Numbered from the stretch's first letter, positions 12,316 to 25,029 are shown. The stretch: 64,000 bases of DNA from Pseudoscleropodium purum (GCA_963969395.1 OZ017799.1:4466501-4530500); one strand, 5' to 3'. Program-made: numbers and translations. The notes: generated from the letters alone by a model not told the origin.

Positions 12316-14082
12316 CACTACAAGAAAATGGGGGTATAAGTGATTGCGGAGTCATTTATACCTGTCTGAAATGGCTACAACGCAACTGCACTTCTCTAAT
12401 TGCACCATTTGGCCTTTGTTGACAATGTCCAAGTCATTTTTAAGTCACAAATACGATTGGAGAATGAAGACACGATGAAAATTAGACTTCTTGAGCGTAT
12501 TTTTGTTGAAGGTTCATTTGTTTTCTTATTGTAGAGGTCATGGTCATTTCTTGCGACTTGGCGTCACTGATTTGTGACTTACAAATGACTTATTTTTCAC
12601 TGAAGGTGATTTTGAGGGAATTTAACATTGTAAATGTGGATATTGCTGGGCTGACGTGTCCGCGGTTTAGAAATGAGTCATTTTCTAGTCACCTTCTAGT
12701 CATACACTAATTGTTTCTTAATCATTTCCTATACTACTAGAAAATTCAACTTTTCTATTTATTTGGTTGTATAGATTTCATTAACTTTTTTGTTGATTGG
12801 GAGAATAATTTGTTGATTTGGATAGAAATCAATAGAAAAGTGAACCAAATGAATGTGTTTAAATCAAATCGTGAATTTTATTAAAATGGCGGTATTCCAT
12901 GTGCCATTTTCACATCTTGACATCTAGGACAAACATACATTGCTAACATCTAGGCCAGTTTTAGACTTCAGAAATCTAGGACTCATATAGATATCAAACC
13001 AAGTAGTCTAAAAAATCTAGGATTGTTATAGATTTTAGATATCTAGGAGGTTTGTAGATTTAAAAAATCTAGTATTGATATAGATTCTAGTATAAAAAAA
13101 CAATTCAGATTGTGCGGCTTGAATCATTAAAAGTGCCAAATTAATGGAATACTGACATTTTAATGAAATTAGCCATTCAACCCAAAAAACTGAACTTTAT
13201 TAATAGTGAAGCTAGTTGTTTCCTAAATGCTTTTAAATTATACACTAGTTGTTTCTTAGTTGTTTCTGAGTTGTTTCCTAGTTGCTTTCAAAGTTCATTT
13301 TCATTCATCTCATATCAATTGTCTCATATTAATTGTAAAAAGTACCATTTGGTTGGACATATAAGACTTGTAAGTTGTAGTCTTACACAATGAATATTTT
13401 TTATTTAATCCTAAGATTTTTAGAATTTTTAGATTTCTATAAAGTATAGAAATCTTAAAATTGTAAAATCTATACTTTATAAAAATCTACAAATTTTAGA
13501 AATCTTAAAATTAAATAAAAAATATTTAAAATCCAAATTTTTTTTAAATCTATGAAATTGTAAGGTTTCCTAAACCAATGAAATCTATTAAATATTGATA
13601 TTTTAAAATATGAAATCTAAGAATTAAGTACATCTAGAATTTTGGAATCTAGAAAAAAAAGGTAGATTTGAAATTCTAAAATCTAAGAATAAAGTACATC
13701 TAGAATTTTGAAATCTAGGAAAAATATAGATTTGAAATTCTAATATCTAAAAGAATGGTAGATTTGAAATTCAAATATCTAAAAAAAATGTAGATTTGAA
13801 CTCCCCAAATTCAACAACAAAATGACTCACAAATGATTGTTGACGTGGATGTTTACGTGTTAGGCAATCTAAAAGCACTTTCTACCTCAAACTTTCTCAT
13901 CCAGTGTCTATCCCAAAAAAATGAATAGTGATAATAAACATTGTAGTCATTTGAAAATGACTTGTCCAAAATGACAGCAAGGGCCCCAAATCATTTATCA
14001 ATCATTTGTAGGCGAAATGATTGTTGAAAGTCAATATGAAGTCATTTTTTGCAATCATTTATATCCCCAATTTCTTGTAGTG
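12316..14082. mobile_element. Non-autonomous CACTA-type DNA transposon, 1767 bp
   Basis: The 5' end reads CACTACAAGAAAATGGGGG and the reverse complement of the 3' end reads CACTACAAGAAATTGGGGA. The inverted termini match over about 32 bp (to ATTGC) with a few mismatches. The element is flanked by the 3-bp direct repeat taa (12313-12315 and 14083-14085), the expected target-site length for CACTA/EnSpm elements. Both subterminal regions are rich in GTCAT/ATGAC motifs, as expected for transposase binding arrays in this superfamily. The interior is AT-rich with internal 66-bp repeats near 13615-13740. No transposase frame is visible, so the copy depends on a partner elsewhere. Confidence 0.9.
13611..13800. 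repeat. Short tandem repeats inside the CACTA element
   Basis: The phrase atctaagaat(t/a)aagta begins at 13615 and again at 13681 (period 66), each time followed by a catctagaatttt phrase. Degenerate tagatttgaaattc phrases continue to about 13800. These are internal, non-coding repeats of the transposon. Confidence 0.65.
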
Positions 14083-14314
14083 TAATGAATCAAAATCCTA
14101 GAATATATTTTTTCTATGTCTAATAATGCGTGTTGAAAAAAGCCTAATTTATAGGACTTTTACATAGTATTGAATTGATTTTTCTAATACAATAGTTGCA
14201 AGTATATTATTTAGATGAATATCTTTATATCTTAGAAAGACCTCTAAATTTTAGCTTCACATTCTTTACAATGAAAATTCAATAGCACTCTTGCCTCAAA
14301 ATTAGAATTTATGG

Positions 14315-14585
14315 CATGGTTGTCATAACGGGCGAGTTAGGATCATCGGACTGGACGGCTTTAATTTTGTAACTTGTGCAATTTTGCAGAATGACACGTC
14401 ACCTCGGAATGCGAAATTCAGGGCGCGGACGATCTCATCCGCGCCCAACATGTTCCTTAATTCACATGGCATCCACATGGCTTATTTTTCCGTTATCAGA
14501 AAGTCAACTATGTGTTGACTGTATCAGACGGGCAGGACCTCTAACGGACGAGCGAACTGGACATCCATCCACTATGACAACCATG
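14315..14585. mobile_element. hAT-type MITE, 271 bp
   Basis: Perfect 13-bp inverted termini, catggttgtcata and tatgacaaccatg, are flanked by a perfect 8-bp direct repeat, atttatgg, at 14307-14314 and 14586-14593. An 8-bp target duplication is the mark of the hAT superfamily. The element is richer in GC than its surroundings and has no transposase, so it is a miniature element. An open frame across it is not a gene. Confidence 0.85.
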
Positions 14586-14702
14586 ATTTATGGTCAAGCT
14601 TGAATTTCTGATTGAGTTTCAACAATGAAAGAACTCAAGGCGCAATGCATGGGAGGCAAGGTTAGGCCCAACCTTGAAGTTATCCCTTGCTACATTGAAC
14701 AA

Positions 14703-14981
14703 TGAAATTAGGTTGCCCCTCACCAATTTCTTGACATTTTATTTTATATACATATTTATTATTATTGTACAAAGATGGAATAATTTACTAATTTTCATCA
14801 ACCTAGAACCAATCATGTGTGTCGCATGTGTGTGGATGTGTTGATGCATTGGTTCAAGGCCCAATTCAAAGAGAAGCATGTGCTCCACGTGAATAAGTGA
14901 TGTCAAGTCATGATGTAACTTTTCTTGGTAACGCAACCTAATTGTTAAGGCAACCTAATTGTTAAGGCAACCTAATTTCAC
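14703..14981. mobile_element. Probable MITE with ends tgaaattaggttgcc
   Basis: The left end tgaaattaggttgcc (14703) is matched in inverse by ggcaacctaatttca ending at 14980. Just inside the right end a phrase of about 17 bp, aacctaattgttaaggc, is repeated in tandem. A partial copy of the left end (gaaattaggttgtccc, then an aatttctcaacatttt phrase) occurs at about 29703. No clear target duplication was found, so the superfamily is not assigned. Confidence 0.5.
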
Positions 14982-16229
14982 TATTTTGTGTAGAAAGCCA
15001 TCGCGTCATGCATGAAGAGATAGGCACTCACTCAAACATGATTCAATTTTTGTCTAGATCAATGGGTGCATTATTCTTAGTTTCTATAGCAATAGAGAAA
15101 GTCATCCATCAAACACTGTGTCCTCATCAAACACTTCGTGTCCTCGGCATCGTTTCAGGTGGGTTAAGAATGTTGAAAGTCCCTTGATGGTGTCCCTGAC
15201 GCCCAAAACGAAAGACCAGAAGATAAAGGACGGGACTGCCGAAACTACGTACGTTTCTCCCTTCCGAAGTTACAATGAACTTCAGTAACAAATCCATTAC
15301 TTTGCTACACTGACTGAAGTCCACAGACCACCGTCTTTCTACTTGAGCCACCTTGCTGTAAGTTAGCCAGAAAGACTTCCCAAATTACAGTTCATATCAA
15401 TGTATGGATTGCTGCTCTAATAATTCTAAAGTTTCTTGTCTGTTAGAAAACTCAGTCTAGCTGATTTCCGTCACTCCCGAGTCCCGACGGCCCACAAGGA
15501 ATGGCAAGCTAGTCCCCTGGGAAACACGTACTGACTAAACTGATATATATCTATCCTCTCGGAATTGACAGCCATGAATTCGGAGCCTTCGCTAGCTCAG
15601 TCCTGGGTTAATTGTGGTGCAGCTCTATCGATCTCATTTTCTTCCTTAATTTCAATCTTTTCTTGCATTTGAACGTGTGTTCAGTTTGTGTTAAAAGACA
15701 TGTAATGAAAGTAACGGAGAATGATATGCAGTATATGTTATTTCTTCGTAACTAACTATCAATGAAAGATGACCTCACGGCGACGTTTCATTCCACTGAC
15801 ACCACATTCAAAGCTATCTCTCCTTTAATTTCACTTGGACCCTCGCCTGGATGGATTAGCAACGCTCATCGGAACTGATTGATTACACTTAACTCGAGCT
15901 CATTGATTGATTGCACCTAATTCGAGCTGATGGATTGATGGATTGCACCTGCATGCTTTGATTGTTACTGCCGGTATAGTAATTCACTTCCAACCAACTG
16001 AAGCTAAGGATTTCTTGCTCCTGAAGATGAGCTCCGGCCAAAGCTCGTCGTCACGGGAAACCTGACCGTCCCCGCCTGCAGTGAGACAGCCAGTCATCAG
16101 CCCCCTCGTGATACGATGGTGCGTAACTGACTCAAACAGCTGGTTCCATCGCCAATTCAGATCACCTGTCGATGTACAGTACTTGTTCCATTTGCTGTCC
16201 TCAAAACCCTGAGGTGGCAACTCTCATAT

Positions 16230-16400
16230 AAGGTAGGGCTCCACCATCCCATCCTCCAAATTTTGTAGGAAAAGGAAAGGTCTTCTACAATAGCTTGACT
16301 TCCAACAAGTGCTTTTTCATTTTCTTAATCCAAAAATGCACATGGTATCAAAACAAGTGATTTTCATAGAGACCAGTCCGGCATTCAAGGATTAAAGATG
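16230..16400 (+). repeat. Unclassified dispersed repeat, copy C
   Basis: This copy shares the family order: catcctcc, aaattttgta, aaggtcttc, ttgacttccaacaagtgct, ttttcattttctt, aagtgattttcat, then agagaccagtccggc and ttcaaggattaaag. Confidence 0.55.
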
Positions 16401-17454
16401 GGTTATAGACTTAGTAATTGCAATGCAAAGCAAGTCAAGTTATAAAAAAAATAATTGCCTAGTGACGACCTCCTGAGCCATGGGTAGTGAGATTGGTATT
16501 GAGTATTGACCTATGATTATTTTTGACAACTTGGCCTACTTTGCAATTATTAAACATAATGTCAATGTACTAGGAGAGTTGAGCCATTAGACTTCTTTGA
16601 TTGCTTAAGCAATCAAAACATGCCACAATAGCAAAAGTCTCTTGTATTTAGATTATCTTAAGTGGATTCACACTAAGTTAATATTGTTTGGTAGTAGAAG
16701 AGATTTCTCTCAAATCTCTCTCACTACCAAACTTATGAAATGTCTACTTCATATCCACCTTCTTGAAAATTTTCTTAAGGCCAGTAGTGACCATTATCAA
16801 TCTTAATCTACCTATCATTAACCAATCAAAACATGCCATGATGGCAAAACTCTCCTACATTGACATTATGAACTGTCTTAATATCATGAGTGTATGATAA
16901 ATGAATCATGTGTGAAAATAATACTAGCTCGTACAATAATTTTGAAGATAGATGTAACCTTCATATTTAAGTTAAAATTAAATTTCTATCCGAATTAAAA
17001 CAATAACTATCATAATTTCTTATAATGTATCATAATGTTTTTAATGCTCATAATAATATTGTACTAACAAATATGCATTAAGTTGTAAAATTGAATGGCC
17101 TCCAACTCTCTTTGATGTACAAATAAGTTTTTTTATAGACTTATTATCAATTGATTATTTGAATGATATAATTGTCATATTTTAATAAGTGACATATTTT
17201 TTGAAAGCTCTTGAAATCTCTTATCCTAATATCAATATAAAAAAATCATAATAATCTAAATTTACTAGTTTGTATAAATATGAGTGTAAGAAGTATAGTA
17301 ACACACATGATAAGGGAATTGCCACCCCAAACCAATAACATACAAAAATCGTACTAAATCAGATAGAATTACCTAAAACTCTTCATATGAGCTCACTAAA
17401 CCTTGTAACGTTATTGTAGAGACTAAAAGTTCAATTGATTAAGAATCTTTCTAA

Positions 17455-17625
17455 GTAAGACAAAAATGTTGATGTTCATCATTAGAATTTTGTGTGAAAA
17501 AAGGGGAGGTCTTGTCCGTTTGACCTCCAATAAGTGCTCTTGGATTTTCTTCAGCAAATGACTGACATAATGCCGAAAAGGATGATTTCCACAATGACTA
17601 AGTTAATGTTCCAAGATTAAACTAA
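17455..17625 (+). repeat. Unclassified dispersed repeat, copy D
   Basis: This copy shares the family order: gttcatcattagaattttg, tgaaaaaaggggaggtcttg, ttgacctccaataagtgctc, attttcttcagcaaatgact, gatgatttcc and ttccaagattaaac. Confidence 0.55.
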
Positions 17626-18077
17626 TGTGCATAGTTGCACACAATTGGAAGTGGATCGCAAAATTCTCAACCAAAAAAATATTGTTTTAATTACAAAATT
17701 CTTGTTCTTTCTTGTGAATTTTCAAAGTCAAAACATGAAGAAACTGTATGATATACCATTAGTCAATTCCATTATATTGACACGATTGCAGAGCTAGACA
17801 AAAAGTGTGACAAAAGTGTGACAAACATACACACAAAGCTCCACAAATTTAAACTACTTATATTTATATATATATATATAATGAGAATCCATACTACGCC
17901 ACTCCGGTTGCTCAACTGAAGATCGATCTAGCGCCTCCGAAATCAGCTGAAATTCAAAGCATTGCGGTCACATTTCTGTCACGGGGAGGTAAGCAATCCA
18001 GGATTCCAGGATTGCCAGTCCCAGTTTACAGCGTTACCAACAGTGAGCCACATGCAGTCCCGTAAAGCAAACAAGGA

Positions 18078-18084
18078 TATATAA
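18078..18084 (+). promoter_or_regulatory. Candidate TATA box of the UGT gene
   Basis: TATATAA lies 124 bp upstream of the UGT start codon in otherwise mixed-composition sequence. The position suits a short 5' UTR. This is inferred from sequence only; another TA-rich run lies further upstream at about 17863. Confidence 0.4.
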
Positions 18085-18207
18085 TCAGTCTCCCTGTGAG
18101 CTAGTGTCGTGTACTCGAGATTGAAGTGTTGCTAACTCAGTCTTGTTTAGAACCTGATCGAAGACTGTTATATTTGGCATTACGATCGAGGATACCTGGT
18201 TTGCGAG

Positions 18208-21200
18208 ATGGGCGGTACCAGTGAAGTCGCAAATGCGGTACGCAAGCCCCACGTGGTCCTCCTTGCGATGCCAGCCCCCGGACACTTGTTTCCCTTCCTC
18301 GCATTAGGCAAGTCACTCGCTCGTCTCGGCGTCCAAGTGACGTTCCTCTGCAGTGGGATCGTATCCAAGACATTGCGGCGGGAAGTGGAAGAAGGCGTCG
18401 AGGATCCCGACGTGAGCCTGTGCTCCGTCGTGGAGGATCCCATCCCGGAGCCCGAGAGTCCCCGGAAGGTCATGCCATGGCTGTTCAAGCTCACTCCGGA
18501 GGAGATGGCGGACAGGACGACGGAAATTATGCAACAGCTTTCGCCACCTCCGTGTCTACTCATCGTCGACATCTATTTGTCCTGGTCCTCGCAGGTGGAG
18601 AAAAAGTTGTCGATTCCTAGACATTTGCTGGTCACCATGTCCGCTGCTACGCTCGCGTTCATGTTCTCGGTAACGCTCGTTCATGAAATTACGTGCCATC
18701 GTATATATTTTGAAGAAAGAGTATGCCATGTGTGGAGGAAGTAAACCTAGCTGGTTTACCAACTCAATTGAAACATTAGCAACTCTTAAAACGTCAATTT
18801 CGTTAAATTGGCGATATTCCTCTGAAACGGCACAGGTGATCACCAAGCGCAGAAGGATCGGAAGTTGAAACGATTTAGGAACCCAGAAGCCAGGGGTGGG
18901 AATATATCCTGGCTTAGACGTGCACAATGGTGTGAAGAAAATCCAGACATGATAAAATCTGGAAAATTTAAGGTCCTCTTCATGTCAATATGGCGCAGGG
19001 AATACCGCTAATTTTAAAGGAATTAACGTTTTAAAAGTTGAACTAGCTCCGTTTCGTTGCCATGATGGGAAACTCTTAAAAATCTCTTACAGAGTTCAAA
19101 TATTTTGTGTTCAAACATTTTTCGAAACTCACTTGTGCTCTAAATACGGCAGATCGAATTGCAGTGCCCAATGTCAGTAATAGCTGGCTCCCAGTTCTAA
19201 ATATCGATCCATTATGATCCCCTGGCCTGCCAGGTGCCATTGTTTACGAAGGAAGGCCTGTTGCCCATGGAGCCCGGGACATCCCTGGAGCTCAATGTAC
19301 CGGGAGTAGGAAACATGGCCCCCGGCGAAGTTTGGGAGTATTTCGTCAAAGGTGGGCCGAAGCAGCCGGACGCGATGATCGACTGCCTGCGCAGCCTTAC
19401 GGAGTCTTGTGCAACTGCAACTTATTTGGTCAATAGTGTGGAGGAGCTTGAACCCGACGTTTTTCACGCCCTTAAGGAGCCCATCCCATTCACAGGCGAG
19501 GTACAGACTCGAATGGACCATTTTTCTTATTAGTTAGCTATGTATCCCTGCGTCCCTATTGATTACCTCGATCATGAGCAGCTCTTACGAATTAAATTTC
19601 TGCAAGACATCTTCCTAATTACGTCTCCAATGAATGTTACTTCCGCCGCTTAGTAGCTCCAGAATTAATCCTGTAGTCTAGTAGCAAGTTTTCTAATCGA
19701 ATTATGCTTTCATTGTGCCTCACAACTGAAGCAGTTTCATAACTCAGCAGCAATCTAACTGAATCTTCAGTTTCATTTAAATTCCTTCTGCTTCGTAAGT
19801 ACGTAGCTCCCGAATGCTTCAATTCAGCTTCTTCTCCAATCAAATATATTTACTTCTACTGCGTCAGAATTTCCAGTTCAAACTCCGCAATCTAGCTAAA
19901 TTAATTCTCCAACCGATCAATCAGGCATTCTGCCGTCTCAGGGTTCGTTACTTACAGCTATTGACGCCAATTTCGTAATATTGGCTGAATTTCATGCACT
20001 ACATGGGCACTTTTGCAAACAGGCGTCTTCAATCTCAACATCTACATAGGTCCAAGATTTTAGAGCTCGACCTGTGCACTTGAGTGTCACAATATTCGCA
20101 CTCGGAACCGCGCCAAAATTTACCACAGAATTGAGTCGGGTTTCCAGAATTTGAACCTTCTAAACGTTAGGGTGGACACCGAATTTGCAGGTGGCGAAAG
20201 TGGTGTCCGTAGGCCCTCTAGAAACAGCATTTGCGACCAAAGAATCAGCTGCGAAGGGCGCCACACCCACTCTGGAAGTGGCAGAGTGGAAGAATTCGAA
20301 GAGTCAGAAACTGTCCAGCGAGGTGGAGCAATGGTTGGATGCGCAACCGACGGGATCGGTGGTGTATGCATCCTTCGGCACCATTTACTCCCTCCAGGAA
20401 GAGCAGGTGCGGGAGCTGGCGCACGGCTTGGAGGCCAGCGGACAGCGTTTCCTTTGGGTCATCCGACCCCTCCAGGCACCCCAAGTGAAGGTTTCCCAAC
20501 AGGGACCTCTAGTGCAGGAGCAAATCGCCGCATTACTTCCTCCAGGTCGGTTTCCCAAATTTCAAACATTCAGGCTCACATTCTTCAAACCTCAGTCACA
20601 TTATTTTGGAGCGATTCCGAGAGCCAAAATTGTGACATTCACCTGCACAAAGCTTTCGATGAAAATCTACCTAGAACACGTGATTGTTACTCTGTTGTTT
20701 GGGTTGTACAGTGTCTCTCTTTCTTGCAATCGAACATGCGTCAATTTGTGTAAAATTTAAGAAAATGAGAACTTAAAACTACCAAGGACTGATATGAAGA
20801 TTTAAGACGCCTCTCTGGTACTGTGCCAATGTCGTGAAATTCAGCCAATATTACGAAATTGAATTCATTTTGAAGAACCCACCCTTCTCTAGTTCTTCAG
20901 ATGATAACTGAAGATTCAGAAGACTCAAAAGTTTGTAATTCATCATAGACTGAGAGTATGAATGGCAATGGGACAACAGTTTCCAGGATCGTCCTAAACC
21001 TCCCACGTGAGGGAAGCTCCAGACTATGCACTGACAGAATCTGGATTCCTTTAGTCATGCAAGGGTTTAAGAAAATCTCGCTCAATTGTGCGAATTGTGC
21101 GAATTGTGTGAATGGCAGGGTTCGAGGAGCGGACGAAAGGGCGAGGACGATTGTACAGTCGCTGGGCGCCCCAACCGAGGATTCTCTCTCACAAGGCCGT

Positions 21201-21558
21201 GGGTTGTTTCGTGAGTCACTGTGGCTGGAACTCGGTGCTGGAGGCCATAGCGACGTGCACTCCCATTCTCGCGTGCCCCTGCTTCATCGACCAGTGGATG
21301 AACGCGTCGTTTGTGGAGAAACGGATTCAGATTGGCCGTGTGATGGAGAATGAGAAAGGCGAATATGAGCGAGGCCGGATTGAATCCCTTCTCCGGAGGA
21401 TGATGATGGAAGATGGGGAGGAACGAAGAAATGTGGTGAAGATGAACCGGATGTTTCGGGAGGCTGTCACTCCATCCACGGGCTCTTCCGCTTCCAACTT
21501 GGAGCGCTATGTGGATCACATCGTTGCTTTGGACCAGCACTTGAACCCTAAATCCTAG
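18208..21558 (+). CDS. Family 1 UDP-glycosyltransferase (PSPG box)
   Basis: This enzyme transfers a sugar, often glucose, from a UDP-sugar to small acceptors such as phenolics or hormones, in the cytosol. Four exons, 18208-18669, 19234-19500, 20191-20545 and 21119-21558, have consistent phases and encode 507 residues. The start has no competing upstream in-frame Met in the exon and precedes the typical N-terminal strand. His26 in [14 protein letters not shown] is the expected catalytic base and Asp121 in LLIVDIY its expected partner. The PSPG donor box spans residues 377-420, beginning [16 protein letters not shown], containing HCGWNS and ending in DQ; the final Gln is usually linked to UDP-glucose preference. 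Length and architecture are normal for the family. The acceptor cannot be predicted. Introns 2 and 3 share a perfect inverted 26-bp repeat. Confidence 0.93.
19969..20860. repeat. 26-bp inverted repeat pair in UGT introns 2 and 3
   Basis: Bases 19969-19994 (intron 2, starting aatttcgtaatattggc) and 20835-20860 (intron 3) are exact reverse complements over 26 bp. Their flanks are unrelated. The two arms bracket exon 3 (20191-20545). Confidence 0.85.
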
Positions 21559-22019
21559 ATTCCTGTTCCCGCTCTTGACAGAGTCACGTTCTTTCTCGGC
21601 ACAGAGGTCTGAATGTTGATTGCAGTCTAAGTGTAACGACTTTGATCAGAGTCATTAGGGTTGGTAGTGTACATATCTCTGTCAACTAAACCCTAAACCC
21701 CTAAACACTGACGCTCTAGATAGAGCCTCGTCTTTTGGAACACAGGTGGAGTAAGTTAGTCTCGCAGTCCTTCGATCAGATTCATAAGGGACATGGTGCC
21801 CCTGGCGATTGCATTGTTTCAGCAGCACCCCGGAGCAATTAGGTGAAGCAGTCTTTGACGACTTGTTTGCCCTGTTGGCATTGTTGAAAATTATTTTAAT
21901 TTTTTTCCACATAAAGACAAATTTGAATAATGGGGAGAGCAACTGAATTTTTTTTTGACATGGTATGAATCAATACCTTAAGATAAGGTTCTTTATTTTG
22001 TTACATTGAGATCTCTTGG

Positions 22020-22240
22020 ACCATGCATCTCCTTGTCACATTCTTGGTACCTTCAGAAAGCCCTCAACAAGGAGGGGTGCCTCAACCAAGAGGGATGCTC
22101 GGGCTTTGTTTCATGGCATTCCAACCTACAATGTGAAAGTTATTGAATTTTGAAGTCCTTATGAATTAAAAAATAAAAAAATTCTTTTACTTTTATTTTG
22201 ACCGAGACAACGGTAGGAATTTTTGAAGTGTGCAACCTAA
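22020..22240 (+). repeat. Dispersed repeat carrying an unoccupied CACTA target site
   Basis: The phrases gggctttgttt, cctacaatgtgaaagttatt and a tttacttttattttga run here match, in order, the two flanks of the element at 31243-32470 (gggctttgttt before it, cctacaacatgaaagttatt and tttacttttattttaa after it). The target ttt is at 22109-22111. Confidence 0.7.
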
Positions 22241-23115
22241 TTGGCTCAAAGAGTCTCTAGATTACCCCAAAACCAACAAAAATTGTATCCATAATGGTCA
22301 TCTTTCTCACTTAAAGCAACTTAAAAAAAAGGTGAAAATGAATTAATACTTAAGAGGTGGAAGTTGTTATTGCAAGTCACTTAAGTTATCAACCTTTCAC
22401 CATCATGAAGACATTGATTGTAGCTACTAACACAACCTAATGCACTTCAAATCTCAAGTTGTTGAAAAAAATCTACCATGAGTTGATGCAAGAGTTAGAT
22501 GGATAATTCTATTCAAATGCCATGCTATTGTACACAACCTTTTGTTGGAATGATAGTATTTTGTGTTTATAGACATAGATTACATTACATGTCATTTGTT
22601 TATTATTCATTGTAGGATATATGACATACATCATCCTTGCATGAAGGTCAAATTTAGACATAAATAACATATTTTTTTGGTATATTTGAAGTTCTAAAAT
22701 ATTATAAGTGAAATGTTTGAAAGGTTGTAGAGTTTTTTCTTCCATATTGCTTAATTTTTGAAATATTTCAAAATTGTATAAGAAATTGTTAGGAATAACA
22801 TTTTCAATTGTAAAACTCAAAAGCATTCGTATTAATTAACAATCATCATTAAGTTGAAAAGACAAAACAACCAAGAAAAGATGTGGTAATAAAATAAAAA
22901 ACAATAAAGATAAGATAAGTATTTTGGTAGTTGATTGTTGAATCTAATCCAAACATGATATAGTAAGTTGCACAGAGGGTTAAAATTTTGTTCAATTGAA
23001 GGAGTGTTATTAAAGTGAAACTAGTTCAATTGTGTAATGAAATTCATTCTTAAAATTATTGTTAAAGCCACTTAATTGTAACACCTAATAATTATAGAGT
23101 GAAAGAGAAAGTTAT

Positions 23116-23321
23116 TACTAACAAGAAAAAAGAGTGTTAATTTAAGTTTAGTCCCAGTAGTATTGTCTTATAATTAATGACCGTTTTAAAGATTTTTAGT
23201 ATAATATTACTAAAAACACATGTATATCTAGTAAAATTTTGCTAATAATTTCTGAAAAGGTAATTAATTATAGGACTATACTAATAGGACTATACTTAAA
23301 ACACCCCTTTTTCTAGTAGTG
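23116..23321. mobile_element. Probable foldback MITE, about 206 bp
   Basis: The left end (tactaacaagaaaaaagagt, then an aagtttagtccc phrase and a cttataattaatgacc phrase) matches, with mismatches and small gaps, the reverse complement of the right end (cactactagaaaaaggggtg, then aagtatagtcc and cctataattaattacc). The right end looks CACTA-like. No clear target duplication was seen. Confidence 0.5.
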
Positions 23322-24509
23322 GGTAGTATAAAGTTTACTTTTGATTATTGTTGCTTCATCAAATTAAGTTCAATTCAATTTTGAACCCTAAGGGTGGTAA
23401 GAAGATACAAGACTTTTGAAATTTGTCCCATCTTGCCTTTGAACAATGTTATTAAATATTGTTTTTAAATTGAAAAGCAATAATTGACAATATAGTCAAG
23501 ATTATAGAAGGTAAAACAATGGAAGGTTAAAATGCAAGTTTTTTGTGTTAATATCTTCTAACAAATTTCTTCAAGTGTTGATGAAGTTGAGAAACTAATG
23601 ATTGGATCAAAATTTAGTGGAACAACCATGTGAAGAAGAACATTAGAAGGTTCTACTACCTCTACCTTTATGGACTTTTACTACTGTGGAGTGGAATTTG
23701 GTGTTGGGTCTCAAAAGACTTCTACATTACCTTCATTGATAGAAATCCCATGTCTTAGAATCTAGACAGTACTTAAAAAATTCTATTAAGATTAGATGGA
23801 GTCCTTACTTGTTGCTCACTTATTAATTCAACCATTATAGTGTAAGAATGTTTGAAAATAATTTGAGTAATCAAATGAAGACAGCAAAATGGAAAGTTAT
23901 GTCCACATTAGAGCCTCATTTGAACACTTTTGAAGTATTTGAATAATGACTTCAAACCAAGGTGACATCAAGGATGTGAAATCTTCTAACAACATTGTGA
24001 CTAGTTTGATTGATCCTTTGTCCTAAAAGAATGAATACTATTCATTATTCAACAATTGATTACAATTGATACTTCCCTTACTCAACTCCAATCCAAGAGG
24101 CAAAATATTATGCCAATTTACCATTGGTGAAAATTCAATTGGAAGGGCAAATTTGAAGAAACAATGACAAAATAGACATAACTAAGAAAAAACTAAAAGA
24201 GGGATTAGCACTAGGCTTCAAAAAGTGGAACAATGAAAGGGAACCATCATGATGTCACACACAAACTAAGATGAATAGCAACACTCTTTTCTTGCATGGA
24301 TAGAAATGGCACCCTACTTCCAATCTTGAAGAATGTTGTGCACATAAATTACAAAAATTAACATGGGAGACAAAGCTACGTCTCAACCAATGCAACTTGT
24401 ACGTACAATATATAATTAACCCTTAAAGGACACAACCCCATGACCAAAGTAGTCACCCAAACTGCTTTGATTATCAAAACAGTAGGTGCATTTTTTTGTT
24501 TCTACAATA

Positions 24510-24700
24510 AACAATGAGTTCATCCATCATCCACTTTTCAGCCTCCGCATCCTTCCAGGGTTAAGTTGGAACATCAAAAATCAAAATCATGCAGAACACA
24601 CACCTTAGAATGACACTTCTCACAGCGAGTCTGGTTGATTCATAATCCATCAGTAACTAGTAATTAAAAAGATAGTGTTCCTGGAGACTGATACAAGCCA
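24510..24700 (+). repeat. Unclassified dispersed repeat, copy E (weak)
   Basis: The copy begins with a gtttctacaataaacaatga phrase and catccatcatccacttttca, as near copy A, and ends with a tggagactgatac phrase. The middle is poorly conserved. Confidence 0.35.
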
Positions 24701-25011
24701 AATCGTGAAAGGACGTTTACGGGTCGACATTTCCTAAACCCACAAGCAAACTGGTTCGCTTGATTTATTGACCAGCTAGTCATGTCGACTAAGCACAGGC
24801 ACTCTCTTGTCGAAAGGGTCAACAATTACCTGCTGAGTTTCCTTGACTGACGAGGCCGGAGAATTGAAGAAATTTAAATATATAATGAACTACATACTAC
24901 AGATTGAACTTGGTTACCAATTACCGTATCAGTTCAAACTATCCAGCCTCTGCAGATCGAGATCGTTTCAATTCTATGGAGGACTGAAACACCAATGTAG
25001 AATTATACACA

Positions 25012-25029
25012 CTAGCTAGCTAGCTAGCT
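25012..25029. repeat. CTAG microsatellite
   Basis: A short run of tandem ctag units lies about 110 bp downstream of the pectinesterase stop codon. It is a simple repeat with no inferred function. Confidence 0.7.

Larger units (their letters stand above)
14986..18070. other. Intergenic spacer upstream of the UGT gene
   Basis: No gene was recognised. Short frames near 15127-15351 and 15984-16220 have no family resemblance. The spacer holds dispersed-repeat copies C and D and a TA-rich run at about 17863-17882. The base composition between 15150 and 16250 is more balanced than elsewhere, so an unrecognised or decayed gene cannot be excluded. Confidence 0.5.

Noticed and set aside
14376..14603. 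Possible gene in a GC-richer block
   Set aside because: It lies within the hAT-type MITE and crosses its right terminus.
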